Shown here one piece after another: positions 44,076 through 53,648 of a stretch of DNA of 64,000 bases (position 1 is its first letter; every line of letters begins with the position of its first letter). The DNA is from Acidovorax radicis (GTDB lineage Bacteria; Pseudomonadota; Gammaproteobacteria; Burkholderiales; Burkholderiaceae_C). The stretch covers positions 3,162,001 to 3,226,000 of the forward strand of contig NZ_CP075184.1 of NCBI RefSeq assembly GCF_020510705.1, given 5' to 3'. A program made the translations under genes and the position numbers. The notes beneath the pieces were generated by a model, which was not told the DNA's origin, searched no databases, and was given only the letters and a program-made list of their open reading frames with translations.

Positions 44076-44086
44076 CAATTTGACTG

Positions 44087-45067
44087 TTATTCTGCTTCGA
44101 TCTTCGAGGTTTTCACCACGGACGCCCAATTGGCCAGATCAGCCTTGACCTTGTCGCCCAGCTGCGCAGGGCTCTGGTAGTCGGCCGTGGCGCCCTGCTC
44201 CAGCGCCTTTTGCTTGAAGGCCGTGCTTTGCACCACCGTGCGGATGTCGGCGGTGAGCTTGTCCACCACCGGCTTGGGCACGGCGGCAGGCACAAACACG
44301 GCAAACCACGACGTGGCATCGACCTTGGGGTAACCCGCCTCGGCGGTGGTGGGCACATCGGGCAGGCTGGGCAGGCGCTGCTTGCCCGTCACGGCCAGCA
44401 CGCGCAGCTTGCCGCTGGCGATGTGGGGCATGAAGGGCGGTGCAGTGCCAAAGGTCAGGTCCACCTGGCCGCCCAGCAGGTCTTGCAGCGCAGGGCCCGT
44501 GCCTTTGTAGGGCACGTGGACCATCTTGATGGCGCCCTGCTGCTCCAGCATGGCACCGGTCACGTGCTGCAGCGAGCCGTTGCCCGACGAGGCGTAGTTG
44601 AGCTTGCCGGGGTTGGCCTTGGCGTAGGCGATCAGCTCGGGCAGCGTCTTCACCGGCAGGTCGGCCCGCACCACGATGATCTGCGGCGCCGAGATCACAT
44701 TGGCCACGGGCTGGAAGTCACCCTGGTCCCACTGCTTTTGTTTCGTGATGTGGGGCGAGATGACGTGGTAGCCCGAGTACTGCATCAGCAGCGTGTAGCC
44801 ATCGGCCTCGGCGCGCTTGACGATGCTGGCCGCAATATTGCCGTTGCCCCCGCCTTTGTTGTCGACCACCACCGTCTGGCCTAACACCGGGCCCAGGGCC
44901 TGCGCCAGCATGCGCGCAGAAAGGTCCGTGGTACCACCTGCTGCGGTGGGCACCACCATGACCACGGTTTTGCTGGGGTAGGCGCCCTGCGCCAAGGCCG
45001 AGCCCCACAACCCCGTGGCGATGGCCGCCAGGGCCAGGGTGGTGAATTGCTTGCGATGCAGATTCAT
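44087..45067 (-). CDS. Bug/TctC-family tripartite tricarboxylate-type binding protein
   Basis: This 326-residue periplasmic protein has a signal peptide (FTTLALAAIATGLWGSALAQ) and the Bug fold: YPSKTVVMVVPTAAGGTTD, VVDNKGGGNGNIAAS, KLNYASSGNGSLQHVTG and VPYKGTGPALQDLLGG. These proteins bind carboxylates or related small acids for TctAB-type transporters, or work as orphan sensors. No TctA or TctB genes are nearby. The start is taken at ATG 45067, which begins the signal peptide; it is followed in the cluster by genes for a second Bug protein, a lyase and a CoA-transferase upstream. Confidence 0.9.
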   Translation of the reverse strand: MNLHRKQFTTLALAAIATGLWGSALAQGAYPSKTVVMVVPTAAGGTTDLSARMLAQALGPVLGQTVVVDNKGGGNGNIAASIVKRAEADGYTLLMQYSGYHVISPHITKQKQWDQGDFQPVANVISAPQIIVVRADLPVKTLPELIAYAKANPGKLNYASSGNGSLQHVTGAMLEQQGAIKMVHVPYKGTGPALQDLLGGQVDLTFGTAPPFMPHIASGKLRVLAVTGKQRLPSLPDVPTTAEAGYPKVDATSWFAVFVPAAVPKPVVDKLTADIRTVVQSTAFKQKALEQGATADYQSPAQLGDKVKADLANWASVVKTSKIEAE

Positions 45068-45146
45068 GCGATGTCTCCGTTTTCTCTGTTGTTGAATTTC
45101 GTTTCGGGGTGGCAGCAGGGCCGTCAGCGACCGCTGTCTCAGCATC

Positions 45147-46127
45147 TCAGTCCACCGTGGCGCCGGTGTCCTTCACGACGCGGCTCCATTTAGGCAGGTC
45201 GGACTTCACCAGCGCCGCCAATTGCGTGGCCGTTCCCTTGAAAGGCTCGCAGCCCACGGTGGCCAGTTTCTCGACCACCTCCTTGTGCTCCAGCGCGCGG
45301 GTCACTTCGGCCTGCAGCTGTGCCACGATGGACGCAGGCGTGCCCGCCGGGGCAAACAACGCATACCAGGGCGCCTGGCCAAAGTCCTTGATCGTCTCGC
45401 CAATCGTCGGCACATCGGGCAAGGCCGCCACGCGTTTTTCATTGACCACGCCCAACACCTTGAGCTTGCCCGCCTTGATGAAGGCAATGACCGAGGGCAG
45501 GCTTTGCACCGACAGCGGCACCTGCCCGCCCACCACATCGGTGGCCGCAGCCGCCGAACCCTTGTAAGGGATGTGCTGCAGCTGGATGCCCGCCGCCTTT
45601 TGCAGCATCTCGCCAATCAGGTGGTTCAGCGTGCCGTTGCCTGCCGAGGCAATGGCATATTTGCCGGGACTGGCCTTGGCCAATGCCACCATTTGTGCCA
45701 CGTTATTGGCCGCAAAGGACGGGTGGGCCACCAGCACATAACCGGCGGTGGCGACGGGCGCCACAGGTTCAAAGTCCTTCGTGGGATCGAACCCCGGGCT
45801 CTTGTACAGCGCCGGGCCAATGACATGCGCGCTGTCCGAGGTCAGCAGCAGCGTATAGCCATCGTTGCGGACGCGGGCCGTGGCAGCCGTGGCCAAGGTG
45901 CCGCCCGCGCCGGGACGGTTATCCACGATCACGCTCTGCCCCAATTGCTCACTGAGCTTTTGGGCCACCACGCGGGCGATCGCGTCGTTGGCCCCGCCTG
46001 CGGCCTGGGGCACGACCACGGTGATGGGCTTGGAGGGGAACTTGTCCTGTGCGCCCGCAGCAAAAACAGCACAACACAGTATGGCCGCCGTGAGGATGCG
46101 GCGGGGCAGCATGGGGTGGAAGGTCAT
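45147..46127 (-). CDS. Bug/TctC-family binding protein (second copy)
   Basis: This 326-residue protein has a signal peptide (ILTAAILCCAVFAAGAQD) and the same Bug landmarks: FPSKPITVVVPQAAGGANDA, VDNRPGAGGTLATAATA, KYAIASAGNGTLNHLIGE and IPYKGSAAAATDVVGGQV. It differs clearly from the neighbouring copy, so it is not a recent duplicate and may bind a different acid. It lies between the HMG-CoA-lyase-type gene and the first Bug gene, all on the minus strand in one probable operon. Confidence 0.9.
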   Translation of the reverse strand: MTFHPMLPRRILTAAILCCAVFAAGAQDKFPSKPITVVVPQAAGGANDAIARVVAQKLSEQLGQSVIVDNRPGAGGTLATAATARVRNDGYTLLLTSDSAHVIGPALYKSPGFDPTKDFEPVAPVATAGYVLVAHPSFAANNVAQMVALAKASPGKYAIASAGNGTLNHLIGEMLQKAAGIQLQHIPYKGSAAAATDVVGGQVPLSVQSLPSVIAFIKAGKLKVLGVVNEKRVAALPDVPTIGETIKDFGQAPWYALFAPAGTPASIVAQLQAEVTRALEHKEVVEKLATVGCEPFKGTATQLAALVKSDLPKWSRVVKDTGATVD

Positions 46128-46174
46128 GGCTTTTGTCTCCTGGTTTTATGAAGGGAATGCTGGCTCGCCCGTGT

Positions 46175-47161
46175 TCAGCGGGAAAGCGCCCTTTCGCGGA
46201 TCGCCTCGAAATCCGCAGGTACCGAATGCAGCGCCAGGCGCGGACCCGCCTTGGCGATCTGGCTCGGAATATCGTGGCCGATGAGCGCAGGCAACTGCTG
46301 CGCCGCTGCCACCAGCCGGGCCAGGTCCACGCCCGTGTCGTAGCCCATCAGCGCCAGCGCATGCACGATCTCTTCGCTGCACACATTGCCGCTGGTGCCC
46401 GGTGCATAGGGGCAGCCGCCCAGGCCGCCCAGCGAGGCATCGAAGCGGTCCGCACCCGCGTCGATGGCGGCCAGCACGTTGGCCAGCCCCATGCCGCGCG
46501 TGTTGTGGAAATGCAGGGTGAACTCCACACCCGGCCAGCGCGCGCGGGCTGCAGCCGTGAGCTGATGCACCTGCGTGGGGTAGGCCATGCCCGTGGTGTC
46601 GCACAGCGTGATGCCGCGCACCCCGAGGTCCACAAAACGCTGCACCCAGCCAAACACATCGGCCTGGTCCACATCGCCCTCCATGGGGCAGCCGAACACG
46701 CAGGACAGCGACACATTCACCGCCACGTTGGCGCCCTGCGCCAGGGCCACCACCTGCGCGAGCGCTGCGAATGACTGCTCCTGCGTCATGCGCAGGTTGG
46801 CCAGGTTGTGCGTGGCGCTGACCGACATGACGAGGTTCAGCTCATCCGTGCGCGACTCGATGGCGCGCTCTGCCCCGCGCAGGTTGGGCACCAGCGCGGT
46901 GTAGACCACACCAGGGCGGCGCGTGATCTCGCGCATCACGATCTCGGCGTCGCGCAGCGCAGGGATGGCCGTAGGCGAGGTGAACGAGGTCACCTCGATC
47001 TTGGCCAGGCCCGCCGCCGACAACGCGTTGCACAGCGCGATCTTGTCGGCTGTGGGCACAAAGGCTTTTTCCATCTGCAGGCCGTCGCGTAGGCCGACTT
47101 CCTGCATGTGGATGCGGCGGTTCGCGCCCTGCCATACGGCATTGTTGTTGGACGTACTCAT
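46175..47161 (-). CDS. Hydroxymethylglutaryl-CoA lyase-family protein
   Basis: This 328-residue TIM-barrel enzyme starts with the catalytic Arg/Asp segment VGLRDGLQMEKAFVPTADKI. It has metal-binding HFHNTRGMGLANVLAA and the Cys-containing active-site loop GLGGCPYAPGTSGNVCSEE. HMGL-like enzymes cleave 3-hydroxy-3-methylglutaryl-CoA or related acyl-CoA (for example citramalyl-CoA) to acetyl-CoA plus a keto acid. The CoA-transferase gene overlaps its start (ATGA), suggesting it activates the same substrate. True substrate unknown. Confidence 0.9.
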   Translation of the reverse strand: MSTSNNNAVWQGANRRIHMQEVGLRDGLQMEKAFVPTADKIALCNALSAAGLAKIEVTSFTSPTAIPALRDAEIVMREITRRPGVVYTALVPNLRGAERAIESRTDELNLVMSVSATHNLANLRMTQEQSFAALAQVVALAQGANVAVNVSLSCVFGCPMEGDVDQADVFGWVQRFVDLGVRGITLCDTTGMAYPTQVHQLTAAARARWPGVEFTLHFHNTRGMGLANVLAAIDAGADRFDASLGGLGGCPYAPGTSGNVCSEEIVHALALMGYDTGVDLARLVAAAQQLPALIGHDIPSQIAKAGPRLALHSVPADFEAIRERALSR

Positions 47162-48387
47162 TGAATCACCCCCTTGCTGCGCAACAGCGCAATCTGTTCA
47201 GCCGTCAACCCTGCCTCGGCCAGCACGGCATCCGTGTCGTCGCCCAAATGCGGCGCACTGCTGCGAATGGTGCCGGGCGTGGCCGAGAGCTTGGGCACGA
47301 TGCCGGGCACTTCCACGCTGTAGCCGTCGCGCGTCTCTTGTGTCAGCAGCATGTCGCGGGCGCGGTAGTGCGGGTCTTCGGCGATGTCCTTGGCGGTGTA
47401 GACCTTGCCCGCAGGCACGCGGGCGGCGCCCAGCGCGTCCAACACCTGCTGCACCGTGCGCTGGGCGCTCCAGGCGCCGATGGCGGCGTCGATCTCTTCC
47501 ACGCGCGCCACGCGGCCGGTGTTGTTGGCCAGGTCAGGCGCAGTGCCCAGGTCGAGCCTGCCAATCGCATCCATCAGCCGCTTGAAGATGCTGTCGCCAT
47601 TGCCTGCCACCAGCACCCAGCCGTCCGTGCAGGGGTAGGCGTTGCTCGGCGCAATGCCCGGCAGTGCGCTGCCTGCGGCCTCGCGCACGGCGCCGAAGGC
47701 GCTGTACTCGGGGATCAGGCTTTCCATCACGTTGAACACGGCCTCGTGCAGCGCCACGTCGATCACCTGGCCTTGGCCGCCGTTGACCTTGCGGTGGTAC
47801 AGCGCCGTGAGCACGCCGATGGTGCCGTGCAGTGCCGCCAGCGTGTCGCCAATCGACACACCCACGCGCACCGGCACGCGGCCCGGCTCGCCGGTCAGGT
47901 GACGCAGGCCGCCCATGGCTTCGCCAATGGCGCCAAAGCCTGGCAGGTCGCGGTAGGGGCCGGTCTGGCCATAGCCGGAGATGCGCAGCATGACCAGCCC
48001 GGGGTTAAGTGCGTGCAGCTCCTCAGGCGACATGCCCCAGCCTTCCAGCGTGCCAGGGCGGAAGTTCTCGATCAGCACATCGGCCTCGGCAATCAGCTGG
48101 CGGGCTATGGTTTGGCCTTCCTTCTGGCGCAGGTCCAGCGCCACCGAGCGCTTGTTGCGCGACTGCACCTGCCACCAGACGGAAGTGCCTTCCTTGATGA
48201 GGCGCCAGTTGCGCAAGGGGTCGCCGCCCGACGCACCGGGTCGGCTCGGGTCTGCGGGCGCCTCGATCTTGATCACGTCGGCGCCAAATTCGCCCAGCGT
48301 CTTGCCGCAGAACGGCCCGGCAATGAGCTGGCCCATTTCGATGACGCGCACGCCTTGCAGCGCGGCGGGGGAAGCGATGGAATCCAT
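47158..48387 (-). CDS. Class III (CaiB/BaiF) CoA-transferase
   Basis: This 409-residue enzyme starts with the family pattern LQGVRVIEMGQLIAGPFCGK, followed by LGEFGADVIKIEAP, NKRSVALDLRQKEG, VLIENFRPGTLEGWG (which carries the region of the catalytic Asp family motif) and SGYGQTGPYRDLPGFG. It moves CoA between carboxylic acids. Its stop overlaps the lyase start, so the pair probably activates and then cleaves one acid. ATG 48387 is used because the in-frame sequence upstream of it lacks family features. A LysR regulator is divergent from it. Confidence 0.92.
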   Translation of the reverse strand: MDSIASPAALQGVRVIEMGQLIAGPFCGKTLGEFGADVIKIEAPADPSRPGASGGDPLRNWRLIKEGTSVWWQVQSRNKRSVALDLRQKEGQTIARQLIAEADVLIENFRPGTLEGWGMSPEELHALNPGLVMLRISGYGQTGPYRDLPGFGAIGEAMGGLRHLTGEPGRVPVRVGVSIGDTLAALHGTIGVLTALYHRKVNGGQGQVIDVALHEAVFNVMESLIPEYSAFGAVREAAGSALPGIAPSNAYPCTDGWVLVAGNGDSIFKRLMDAIGRLDLGTAPDLANNTGRVARVEEIDAAIGAWSAQRTVQQVLDALGAARVPAGKVYTAKDIAEDPHYRARDMLLTQETRDGYSVEVPGIVPKLSATPGTIRSSAPHLGDDTDAVLAEAGLTAEQIALLRSKGVIQ

Positions 48388-48535
48388 GGAAATGCGTGTC
48401 TCCTGCGGGGCGTCGGCCCGTGGCTTGTTGGCGCGAATGATGCGCACAGTCCGCCCACCCGCAAAACGCTCATGCAACAGGCCACCATCGCAAACCGGCA
48501 TGGCAAGCCGGCCCGCTTGGTACCATGGGCGCCCC

Positions 48536-49456
48536 ATGAAACTCGACCCTGTCTCCCTGCGCCTGTTTGTGGCCGTGATGGAAGAAAGCACCATTGCCGC
48601 CGCCGCTGCGCGCGAGCACCTGGCCGCCTCGGCCGTGAGCCGCCGCCTGGCCGACCTGGAAGACGCCTTGCAGGTGAGCCTGTTCACGCGCAGCAACAAA
48701 GGCACCGAGCCCACGTCCGCCGCCTATGCGCTGCTCAACCTGGCGCGGGGTGTGCTCAACGACCTGGACGGCATTGCCACCCAGATGCGCGAATACGGCA
48801 CTGGCGTGCGCGGCCATGTGCGGGTGGTGGCCAATATCTCGGCCATCACGCAGTTTTTGCCCGCGCAGTTGCAAGGCTTCATGGCGCTGCACCCGCAGGT
48901 GGACGTGCGGCTGCAAGAGCAGATCAGCAGCGCCATCGCGCACTCGGTGGCAGAGAACGCCGCCGACGTGGGCATCCTCAACGCAGGCCATTACGGCGAA
49001 CGGGTCACGCTGCTGCCCTATCGAACGGACGAGTTGGTGCTGGTGGTGCCCACGGGCCACGCGCTGGCGCGCCGCCGCACGGTGCGGCTGGTCGACGCAT
49101 TGCCGTTTGATTTTGTCGGCGCCCACCCCGGAAGCGCCATCAACAACCAGCTGGCGCAGGCCGCATCGGTTGCGGGGCTGCCGCTGCGCCTGCGCATCCA
49201 GGTCACCAGCTACGACGCCATGTGCCTCATGGTCAACGCAGGCCTGGGGGTCGGCGTGATGCCGCGCGGCAGCGCCGCTTTGTACCAAGGGCAGTTGGCG
49301 GTGCGCACCGTCACACTCGATGAGCCCTGGGCACAGCGACAACTGGCGCTGTGCGTGCGATCGGAAGAGTCGCTCTCCAGCGTGACCCGTTTGCTGGTGG
49401 ACCACCTTCGCGACGTATCAACCCCGCCCTCGCCCCCTCATCAACCTGCCCCGTGA
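48536..49456 (+). CDS. LysR-family transcriptional regulator
   Basis: This 306-residue regulator has an N-terminal HTH (SLRLFVAVMEESTIAAAAAR, then HLAASAVSRRLADLEDALQV) and a C-terminal effector-binding domain (VRVVANISAITQFLPAQLQG, GILNAGHYGERV, ALPFDFVGAHPGS, GLGVGVMPRGSAALYQ). It is divergent from the CoA-transferase operon with about 150 bp between them, so it probably controls that operon in response to a pathway acid. Its stop overlaps the GTG start proposed for earP. Confidence 0.9.
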   Translation: MKLDPVSLRLFVAVMEESTIAAAAAREHLAASAVSRRLADLEDALQVSLFTRSNKGTEPTSAAYALLNLARGVLNDLDGIATQMREYGTGVRGHVRVVANISAITQFLPAQLQGFMALHPQVDVRLQEQISSAIAHSVAENAADVGILNAGHYGERVTLLPYRTDELVLVVPTGHALARRRTVRLVDALPFDFVGAHPGSAINNQLAQAASVAGLPLRLRIQVTSYDAMCLMVNAGLGVGVMPRGSAALYQGQLAVRTVTLDEPWAQRQLALCVRSEESLSSVTRLLVDHLRDVSTPPSPPHQPAP

Positions 49457-50673
49457 CCCCACCAACCCATCACCTTTCATCGCACAGTGACCTGCCATCT
49501 GCATGGCAGCCCCTGCCCGCCCTCCAGTGGGACGTGTTCTGCCGCGTGATCGACAACTTTGGGGATATCGGCGTGTGCTGGCGCCTGGTGGCGCAGTTGG
49601 CCGGCTTGGGCCACCGCGTGCGCCTGTGGCTGGACGACGCCTCGGCCCTGGAGTGGATGGCGCCCGCTGGCTGCCCCGGCGTGGAACTGCGCACCTGGGG
49701 TTCACCGCCACCCGTCCCACACGAACGCAGGCCTGACGTGATGGTGGAGGCCTTCGGGTGTGACATCGATCCTGAATTCATAGCATATAGCGCACGCCAA
49801 TCAAGCGCTGCAGCCGAAAACAGCCCCAAACCCGTCTGGATCAACCTGGAATACCTGTCGGCAGAAAGTTATGTGGAACGCAACCACCGGCTGCCTTCAC
49901 CCATCCTGTCAGGCCCCGCCACCGGCTGGACGCGCTGGTTTTTCTACCCCGGCTTCACCCCGGCCACGGGCGGCCTGCTGCGCGAACCCGACCTCATGGC
50001 GCGCCGGGCAACATTCGACCGCCTTGCCTGGCGTGCCGCGCACAGGGCCGCGTTCAGCCTGGGCCATGGGGATAGAGACGGCGAAGACGAAGGCGACGGC
50101 GATCCGGGGCAACGCTGGGTATCGCTGTTCTGCTACGAGCCCCCGGCCCTGGCCGATTTGCTGCGGCAGTGCGAAAAGCAGCCCACGCAGTTGCTCGTCA
50201 CCCCGGGCCGCCCTGCGGCGGCCGTGCGGTCGGCACTGGCAGAAATTACGGGTCAAATCAGCCTCCAGCGCTTATCTGACAAACGTAACCAGCTATGTAT
50301 TTCATACCTCTCCGCACGCCCGCAGCCTGCGTTTGACGAGATGCTGTGGGCCTGCGACTTCAACGCCGTGCGCGGCGAAGACTCGCTGGTGCGCGCACTG
50401 TGGGCGGGCCAGGCGCTGGTCTGGCACATCTACCCGCAGCACGACAACGCGCACCACGACAAGCTCTGGGCGTTTCTGGACTGGCTGCAGGCCCCCGCGT
50501 CGCTGCGGCAATTCCACGCCACCTGGAACGGGCTGGACACCGCGCCGCTGCAATGGCCCGACCCCCACACCCTGGCAGAGTGGACGGCCTGTATTGAGGC
50601 CGCCCGTGCACGCCTGCTGACGCAGGACAACCTCGTCGCACAACTTTTGGGCTTTGTCGCCGAAAAACGGTAA
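49453..50673 (+). CDS. earP: EF-P arginine rhamnosyltransferase EarP
   Basis: This protein of about 406 residues transfers rhamnose from dTDP-rhamnose to Arg32 of EF-P. The N-terminal active-site region [20 protein letters not shown] carries the two conserved Asp residues, and later segments ([59 protein letters not shown]) are typical of EarP. The target efp follows 150 bp downstream. GTG 49453 is the likely start; no ATG lies in frame before the conserved region. Two copies of the dispersed repeat lie inside the gene (49776-49814 and 50253-50303). Confidence 0.92.
   Translation: MTPPTHHLSSHSDLPSAWQPLPALQWDVFCRVIDNFGDIGVCWRLVAQLAGLGHRVRLWLDDASALEWMAPAGCPGVELRTWGSPPPVPHERRPDVMVEAFGCDIDPEFIAYSARQSSAAAENSPKPVWINLEYLSAESYVERNHRLPSPILSGPATGWTRWFFYPGFTPATGGLLREPDLMARRATFDRLAWRAAHRAAFSLGHGDRDGEDEGDGDPGQRWVSLFCYEPPALADLLRQCEKQPTQLLVTPGRPAAAVRSALAEITGQISLQRLSDKRNQLCISYLSARPQPAFDEMLWACDFNAVRGEDSLVRALWAGQALVWHIYPQHDNAHHDKLWAFLDWLQAPASLRQFHATWNGLDTAPLQWPDPHTLAEWTACIEAARARLLTQDNLVAQLLGFVAEKR
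49776..49814. repeat. Dispersed palindromic repeat, copy 6, inside earP
   Basis: TTCATAGCATATAGCGCACG followed by CCAATCAAGCGCTGCAGCC, a diverged copy lying in frame and encoding the segment [12 protein letters not shown] of EarP. Confidence 0.6.
50253..50303. repeat. Dispersed palindromic repeat, copy 7, inside earP
   Basis: GTCAAATCAGCCTCCAGCGC followed by TTATCTGACAAACGTAACC and AGCTATGTATTT, a diverged copy lying in frame and encoding the [17 protein letters not shown] region of EarP. Confidence 0.6.
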
Positions 50674-50676
50674 AAT
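50647..50676 (+). promoter_or_regulatory. Candidate efp promoter at the end of earP
   Basis: TTGGGC (50647-50652) and TAAAAT (50671-50676), 18-bp spacing, lie across the last codons and stop of earP. This would give efp its own transcript with a leader of about 140 nt. Confidence 0.45.
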
Positions 50677-50822
50677 CCGAGGCTTTGCGCAAAACAGGTG
50701 GCGCTTCAGTGCCCCACCCCGCGCATTCCCGCCGCGGAACATGCATCGGCAAGGCAAACAGCAGATCCTTCAGCCAGTTTGCCGGCCCGTGCATTGAGCG
50801 GCCCCAACCCAAGCAACATGCT

Positions 50823-51377
50823 ATGAAAATCGCTCAAGAAATCCGCGCCGGCAACGTCATCATGCACGGCAAGGACCCCATGGTCGTCCTGAAGACCGAA
50901 TACGCCCGCGGCGGCCGCGGCGCTGCCACCGTGCGCATGAAGCTCAAGAGCCTGATCGGCAACTTCGGCACCGAAAACGTGTTCAAGGCTGACGACAAGA
51001 TCGACAACGTGATCCTGGACAAGAAAGAGTGCACCTACTCTTACTTCGCCGACCCGATGTATGTCTGCATGGACACCGAGTACAACCAGTACGAAGTCGA
51101 AGCCGAAAACATGGGTGACTCGCTGAACTACCTGGAAGACGGCATGACCGTGGAAGTGGTGTTCTATGACGGCAAGGCCATCTCGGTTGAGCTGCCCACC
51201 AGCGTCGAACGCGAAATCACCTGGACAGAACCCGCCGTCAAGGGCGACACGTCTGGCAAGGTGCTCAAGCCCGCCAAGATCGCCACTGGCTTTGAAGTGC
51301 CCGTGCCGCTGTTCGTCTCGCAAGGCGACAAGATCGAAATCGACACCCGCACGGGTGAATACCGCAAGCGCGTGTAA
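50823..51377 (+). CDS. efp: Elongation factor P
   Basis: This 184-residue translation factor helps ribosomes through polyproline stretches. It has the three beta-barrel domains: [20 protein letters not shown] at the start, a central [20 protein letters not shown] and C-terminal [17 protein letters not shown]. The modification site is Arg32, in the loop [10 protein letters not shown], which is the EarP-type sequence rather than the Lys of EpmA-type EF-P. This agrees with earP directly upstream. ATG 50823 follows the usual leader, and a strong terminator follows the gene. Confidence 0.97.
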   Translation: MKIAQEIRAGNVIMHGKDPMVVLKTEYARGGRGAATVRMKLKSLIGNFGTENVFKADDKIDNVILDKKECTYSYFADPMYVCMDTEYNQYEVEAENMGDSLNYLEDGMTVEVVFYDGKAISVELPTSVEREITWTEPAVKGDTSGKVLKPAKIATGFEVPVPLFVSQGDKIEIDTRTGEYRKRV

Positions 51378-51399
51378 TCGTGCCGATACCGCACACAGC

Positions 51400-51429
51400 A
51401 AAAAGGCTTCCCTCGGGAAGCCTTTTTTT
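51400..51429 (+). terminator. Rho-independent terminator of efp
   Basis: AAAAAGGCTTCC-CTCG-GGAAGCCTTTTTTT, a GC-rich stem with a T-run, 23 bp after the efp stop. Confidence 0.9.
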
Positions 51430-51462
51430 ATGGCGTCACGCCACATAACGCTACAAAAAAGT

Positions 51463-51492
51463 GAGCTGTCAGCGCTTGTTATGCAATAGTTT
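51463..51492. repeat. Dispersed palindromic repeat, copy 8 (diverged)
   Basis: GAGCTGTCAGCGCTTGTTAT followed by GCAATAGTTT. It lies between the efp terminator and the rimO end and keeps only the left arm clearly. Confidence 0.5.
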
Positions 51493-51545
51493 CACAAATT
51501 AAATAGTATGAAACCCAATGCCACCAAGCGCTACCTGATCACTTT

Positions 51546-52937
51546 TTAGAAGGGCTGCCCGATCAGATCGTGCCCACGCACGCCCACGATGCGGGCCTTG
51601 GTGAACTCGCCCACCTTCATCGTCTTGCTGATTTTCTCGGGCGGCAGCAGTTGCACGGTGCCGTCGATCTCGGGCGCATCGGCATAGCTGCGGCCCACGC
51701 CGCCTTTGCGGCCCAGGCCCGGGGCAGAGTCCACCAGCACCTGCATGGTGGCGCCCACACGGCGCTGCAACTTGGCAATCGACACCTCTTCGGCCACGGC
51801 CATGAAACGGGCTCGGCGCTCTTCACGCACCTCGATCGGCAGCATGCCGGGCAACTCGTTGGCAGCAGCACCCGTCACATCGCTGTAGGCAAAGCAGCCG
51901 GCGCGGTCGATCTGCGCCTCACGCAGGAAGTCGAGCAGGTGCTGGAATTCTTCTTCGGTCTCGCCAGGGAAACCGGCGATGAAGGTGCTGCGAATCACCA
52001 GTTCGGGGCAGGCCTCACGCCAGCGCTGGATACGCTCCAGATTGCGCTCACCACTGGCGGGGCGCTTCATGCGCTTGAGCACGTCGGGATGGCTGTGCTG
52101 AAACGGCACGTCGAGATACGGCAGCACGCGGCCCGTGGCCATGAGCGGGATGATTTCATCCACGCTCGGGTAGGGGTACACATAGTGCAGGCGCACCCAG
52201 GCGCCGTAGGGTTCGGCAATCTCACCCAGCGTCTGCACCAGCTCCAGCATGCGGGTCTTGACGGGCTTGCCGTCCCAGAAACCGGTGCGGTACTTCACGT
52301 CCACACCGTAGGCGGATGTGTCCTGGCTGATCACCAGCAGTTCTTTCACGCCGCCTTCGAACAAGGCCTTGGCTTCGCTGAGCACGTCCCCGACGGGGCG
52401 CGACACCAGATCACCACGCATCGACGGGATGATGCAGAAGGTGCAACGGTGATTGCAGCCTTCGCTGATCTTGAGGTAAGCGTAGTGCTTGGGCGTGAGC
52501 TTGATACCGGCCACGCCAAACGCGCCCGGCACCAGGTCGATGAAAGGGTCGTGCGGTTTGGGGAGATTCAGGTGGACAGCATCCATCACCTCTTGCGTGG
52601 CGTGGGGACCGGTCACGGCCAGCACACTGGGGTGCATCTGTTTGACCATGTTGCCGCCATCTTCACCGGCACGCGCGCCCAGGCAGCCGGTGACGATGAC
52701 CTTGCCGTTTTCGGCCAGCGCTTCACCAATGGTGTCCAGGCTTTCACGCACGGCATCGTCAATGAAACCGCAGGTATTGACGATGACCAGATCCGCACCC
52801 TGAAAGGTTTTGGAGGTTTCGTAACCCTCAGCGCTCAGTTGCGTGAGGATGAGTTCAGAGTCCGTCAGGGCCTTGGGGCAGCCCAGGCTGACGAATCCGA
52901 CTTTGGGGGTTTTTGTGGGGGACAGTACTTCGCTCAT
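51546..52937 (-). CDS. rimO: Ribosomal protein S12 methylthiotransferase RimO
   Basis: This 463-residue radical-SAM enzyme methylthiolates Asp of ribosomal protein S12. It has an N-terminal MTTase domain with three Cys ([32 protein letters not shown]), the radical SAM cluster motif [20 protein letters not shown], and a C-terminal TRAM domain ([20 protein letters not shown] and [19 protein letters not shown]). [15 protein letters not shown] is typical of RimO rather than MiaB. It is a single gene on the minus strand. Confidence 0.96.
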   Translation of the reverse strand: MSEVLSPTKTPKVGFVSLGCPKALTDSELILTQLSAEGYETSKTFQGADLVIVNTCGFIDDAVRESLDTIGEALAENGKVIVTGCLGARAGEDGGNMVKQMHPSVLAVTGPHATQEVMDAVHLNLPKPHDPFIDLVPGAFGVAGIKLTPKHYAYLKISEGCNHRCTFCIIPSMRGDLVSRPVGDVLSEAKALFEGGVKELLVISQDTSAYGVDVKYRTGFWDGKPVKTRMLELVQTLGEIAEPYGAWVRLHYVYPYPSVDEIIPLMATGRVLPYLDVPFQHSHPDVLKRMKRPASGERNLERIQRWREACPELVIRSTFIAGFPGETEEEFQHLLDFLREAQIDRAGCFAYSDVTGAAANELPGMLPIEVREERRARFMAVAEEVSIAKLQRRVGATMQVLVDSAPGLGRKGGVGRSYADAPEIDGTVQLLPPEKISKTMKVGEFTKARIVGVRGHDLIGQPF

Positions 52938-53114
52938 ATCCCCGTATTGTCCCAGTTCCGGCGTTGAACCGGTGTGAATGCCCTATTCCGAGACCGTTTG
53001 CCTTCCGCTGGGGCAAATGAAACGGGCGCGGCGCCCGTGGGGGATGCCGGGCACGGACCGCCATGCAACGAAGGCATCGCCCCCTCTGGTGGCAGGCGCA
53101 TAGCGCCTCGGGGC

Positions 53115-53648
53115 TTATCTCTTCAGTCCAAACGCACCCAGCATCTGCTCGGTCTGCTTTTGCATCTGCTCCTGCATTTGCGTGAGCATGGACTGAGATT
53201 GCTCCACATAGTTGCCCATCATGCCCTTGAGCATGGGCGACTGCAGGTTCATGAATTGCGCCCACATCTCTGGCGTCACACTCTGCGACTGCTCGGCGAG
53301 CTTGGCCTGTACATCGGTGAAGGCCTGCACGTTCTTTTCCAGATAAGCCCCCATGAAACCCTGCATGGCATGGCCATAAAACCGGATGATGTTGGCCAGC
53401 ACCGCTTCGGTGAACATCGGCGCACCGCCCGCCTCCTCTTCCAGAATGATCTGCAGCAAGATGCTGCGGGTGAGGTCTTCGCCCGTCTTGGCGTCACGCA
53501 CCACCACGTGCTCACTGGCCATGACCAGTTGGCGCACCTCGGCCAGCGTGATGTAGGTGGACGTGTCTGTGTCATACAGACGGCGATTGGGATACTTCTT
53601 GATGACGCGCTGGGCCGACTTGGACATCGCACTTTTCTGTTCGGACAC
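53115..53648 (-). CDS. phaR: Polyhydroxyalkanoate synthesis repressor PhaR
   Basis: This protein of about 177 residues has the PHB/PHA accumulation regulator DNA-binding domain: RVIKKYPNRRLYDTDTSTYI, then TLAEVRQLVMASEHVVVRDA and GEDLTRSILLQIILEEEAGG. A Gln/Met-rich amphipathic C-terminal part (YVEQSQSMLTQMQEQMQKQ) can bind PHA granules. PhaR represses phasin genes and itself until polymer forms. GTG 53648 is chosen because GAGGAG lies 6 nt upstream; an internal ATG at 53627 has no such site. A TTGCA-G-TGCAA palindrome lies 30 bp upstream. Confidence 0.92.
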   Translation of the reverse strand: MSEQKSAMSKSAQRVIKKYPNRRLYDTDTSTYITLAEVRQLVMASEHVVVRDAKTGEDLTRSILLQIILEEEAGGAPMFTEAVLANIIRFYGHAMQGFMGAYLEKNVQAFTDVQAKLAEQSQSVTPEMWAQFMNLQSPMLKGMMGNYVEQSQSMLTQMQEQMQKQTEQMLGAFGLKR

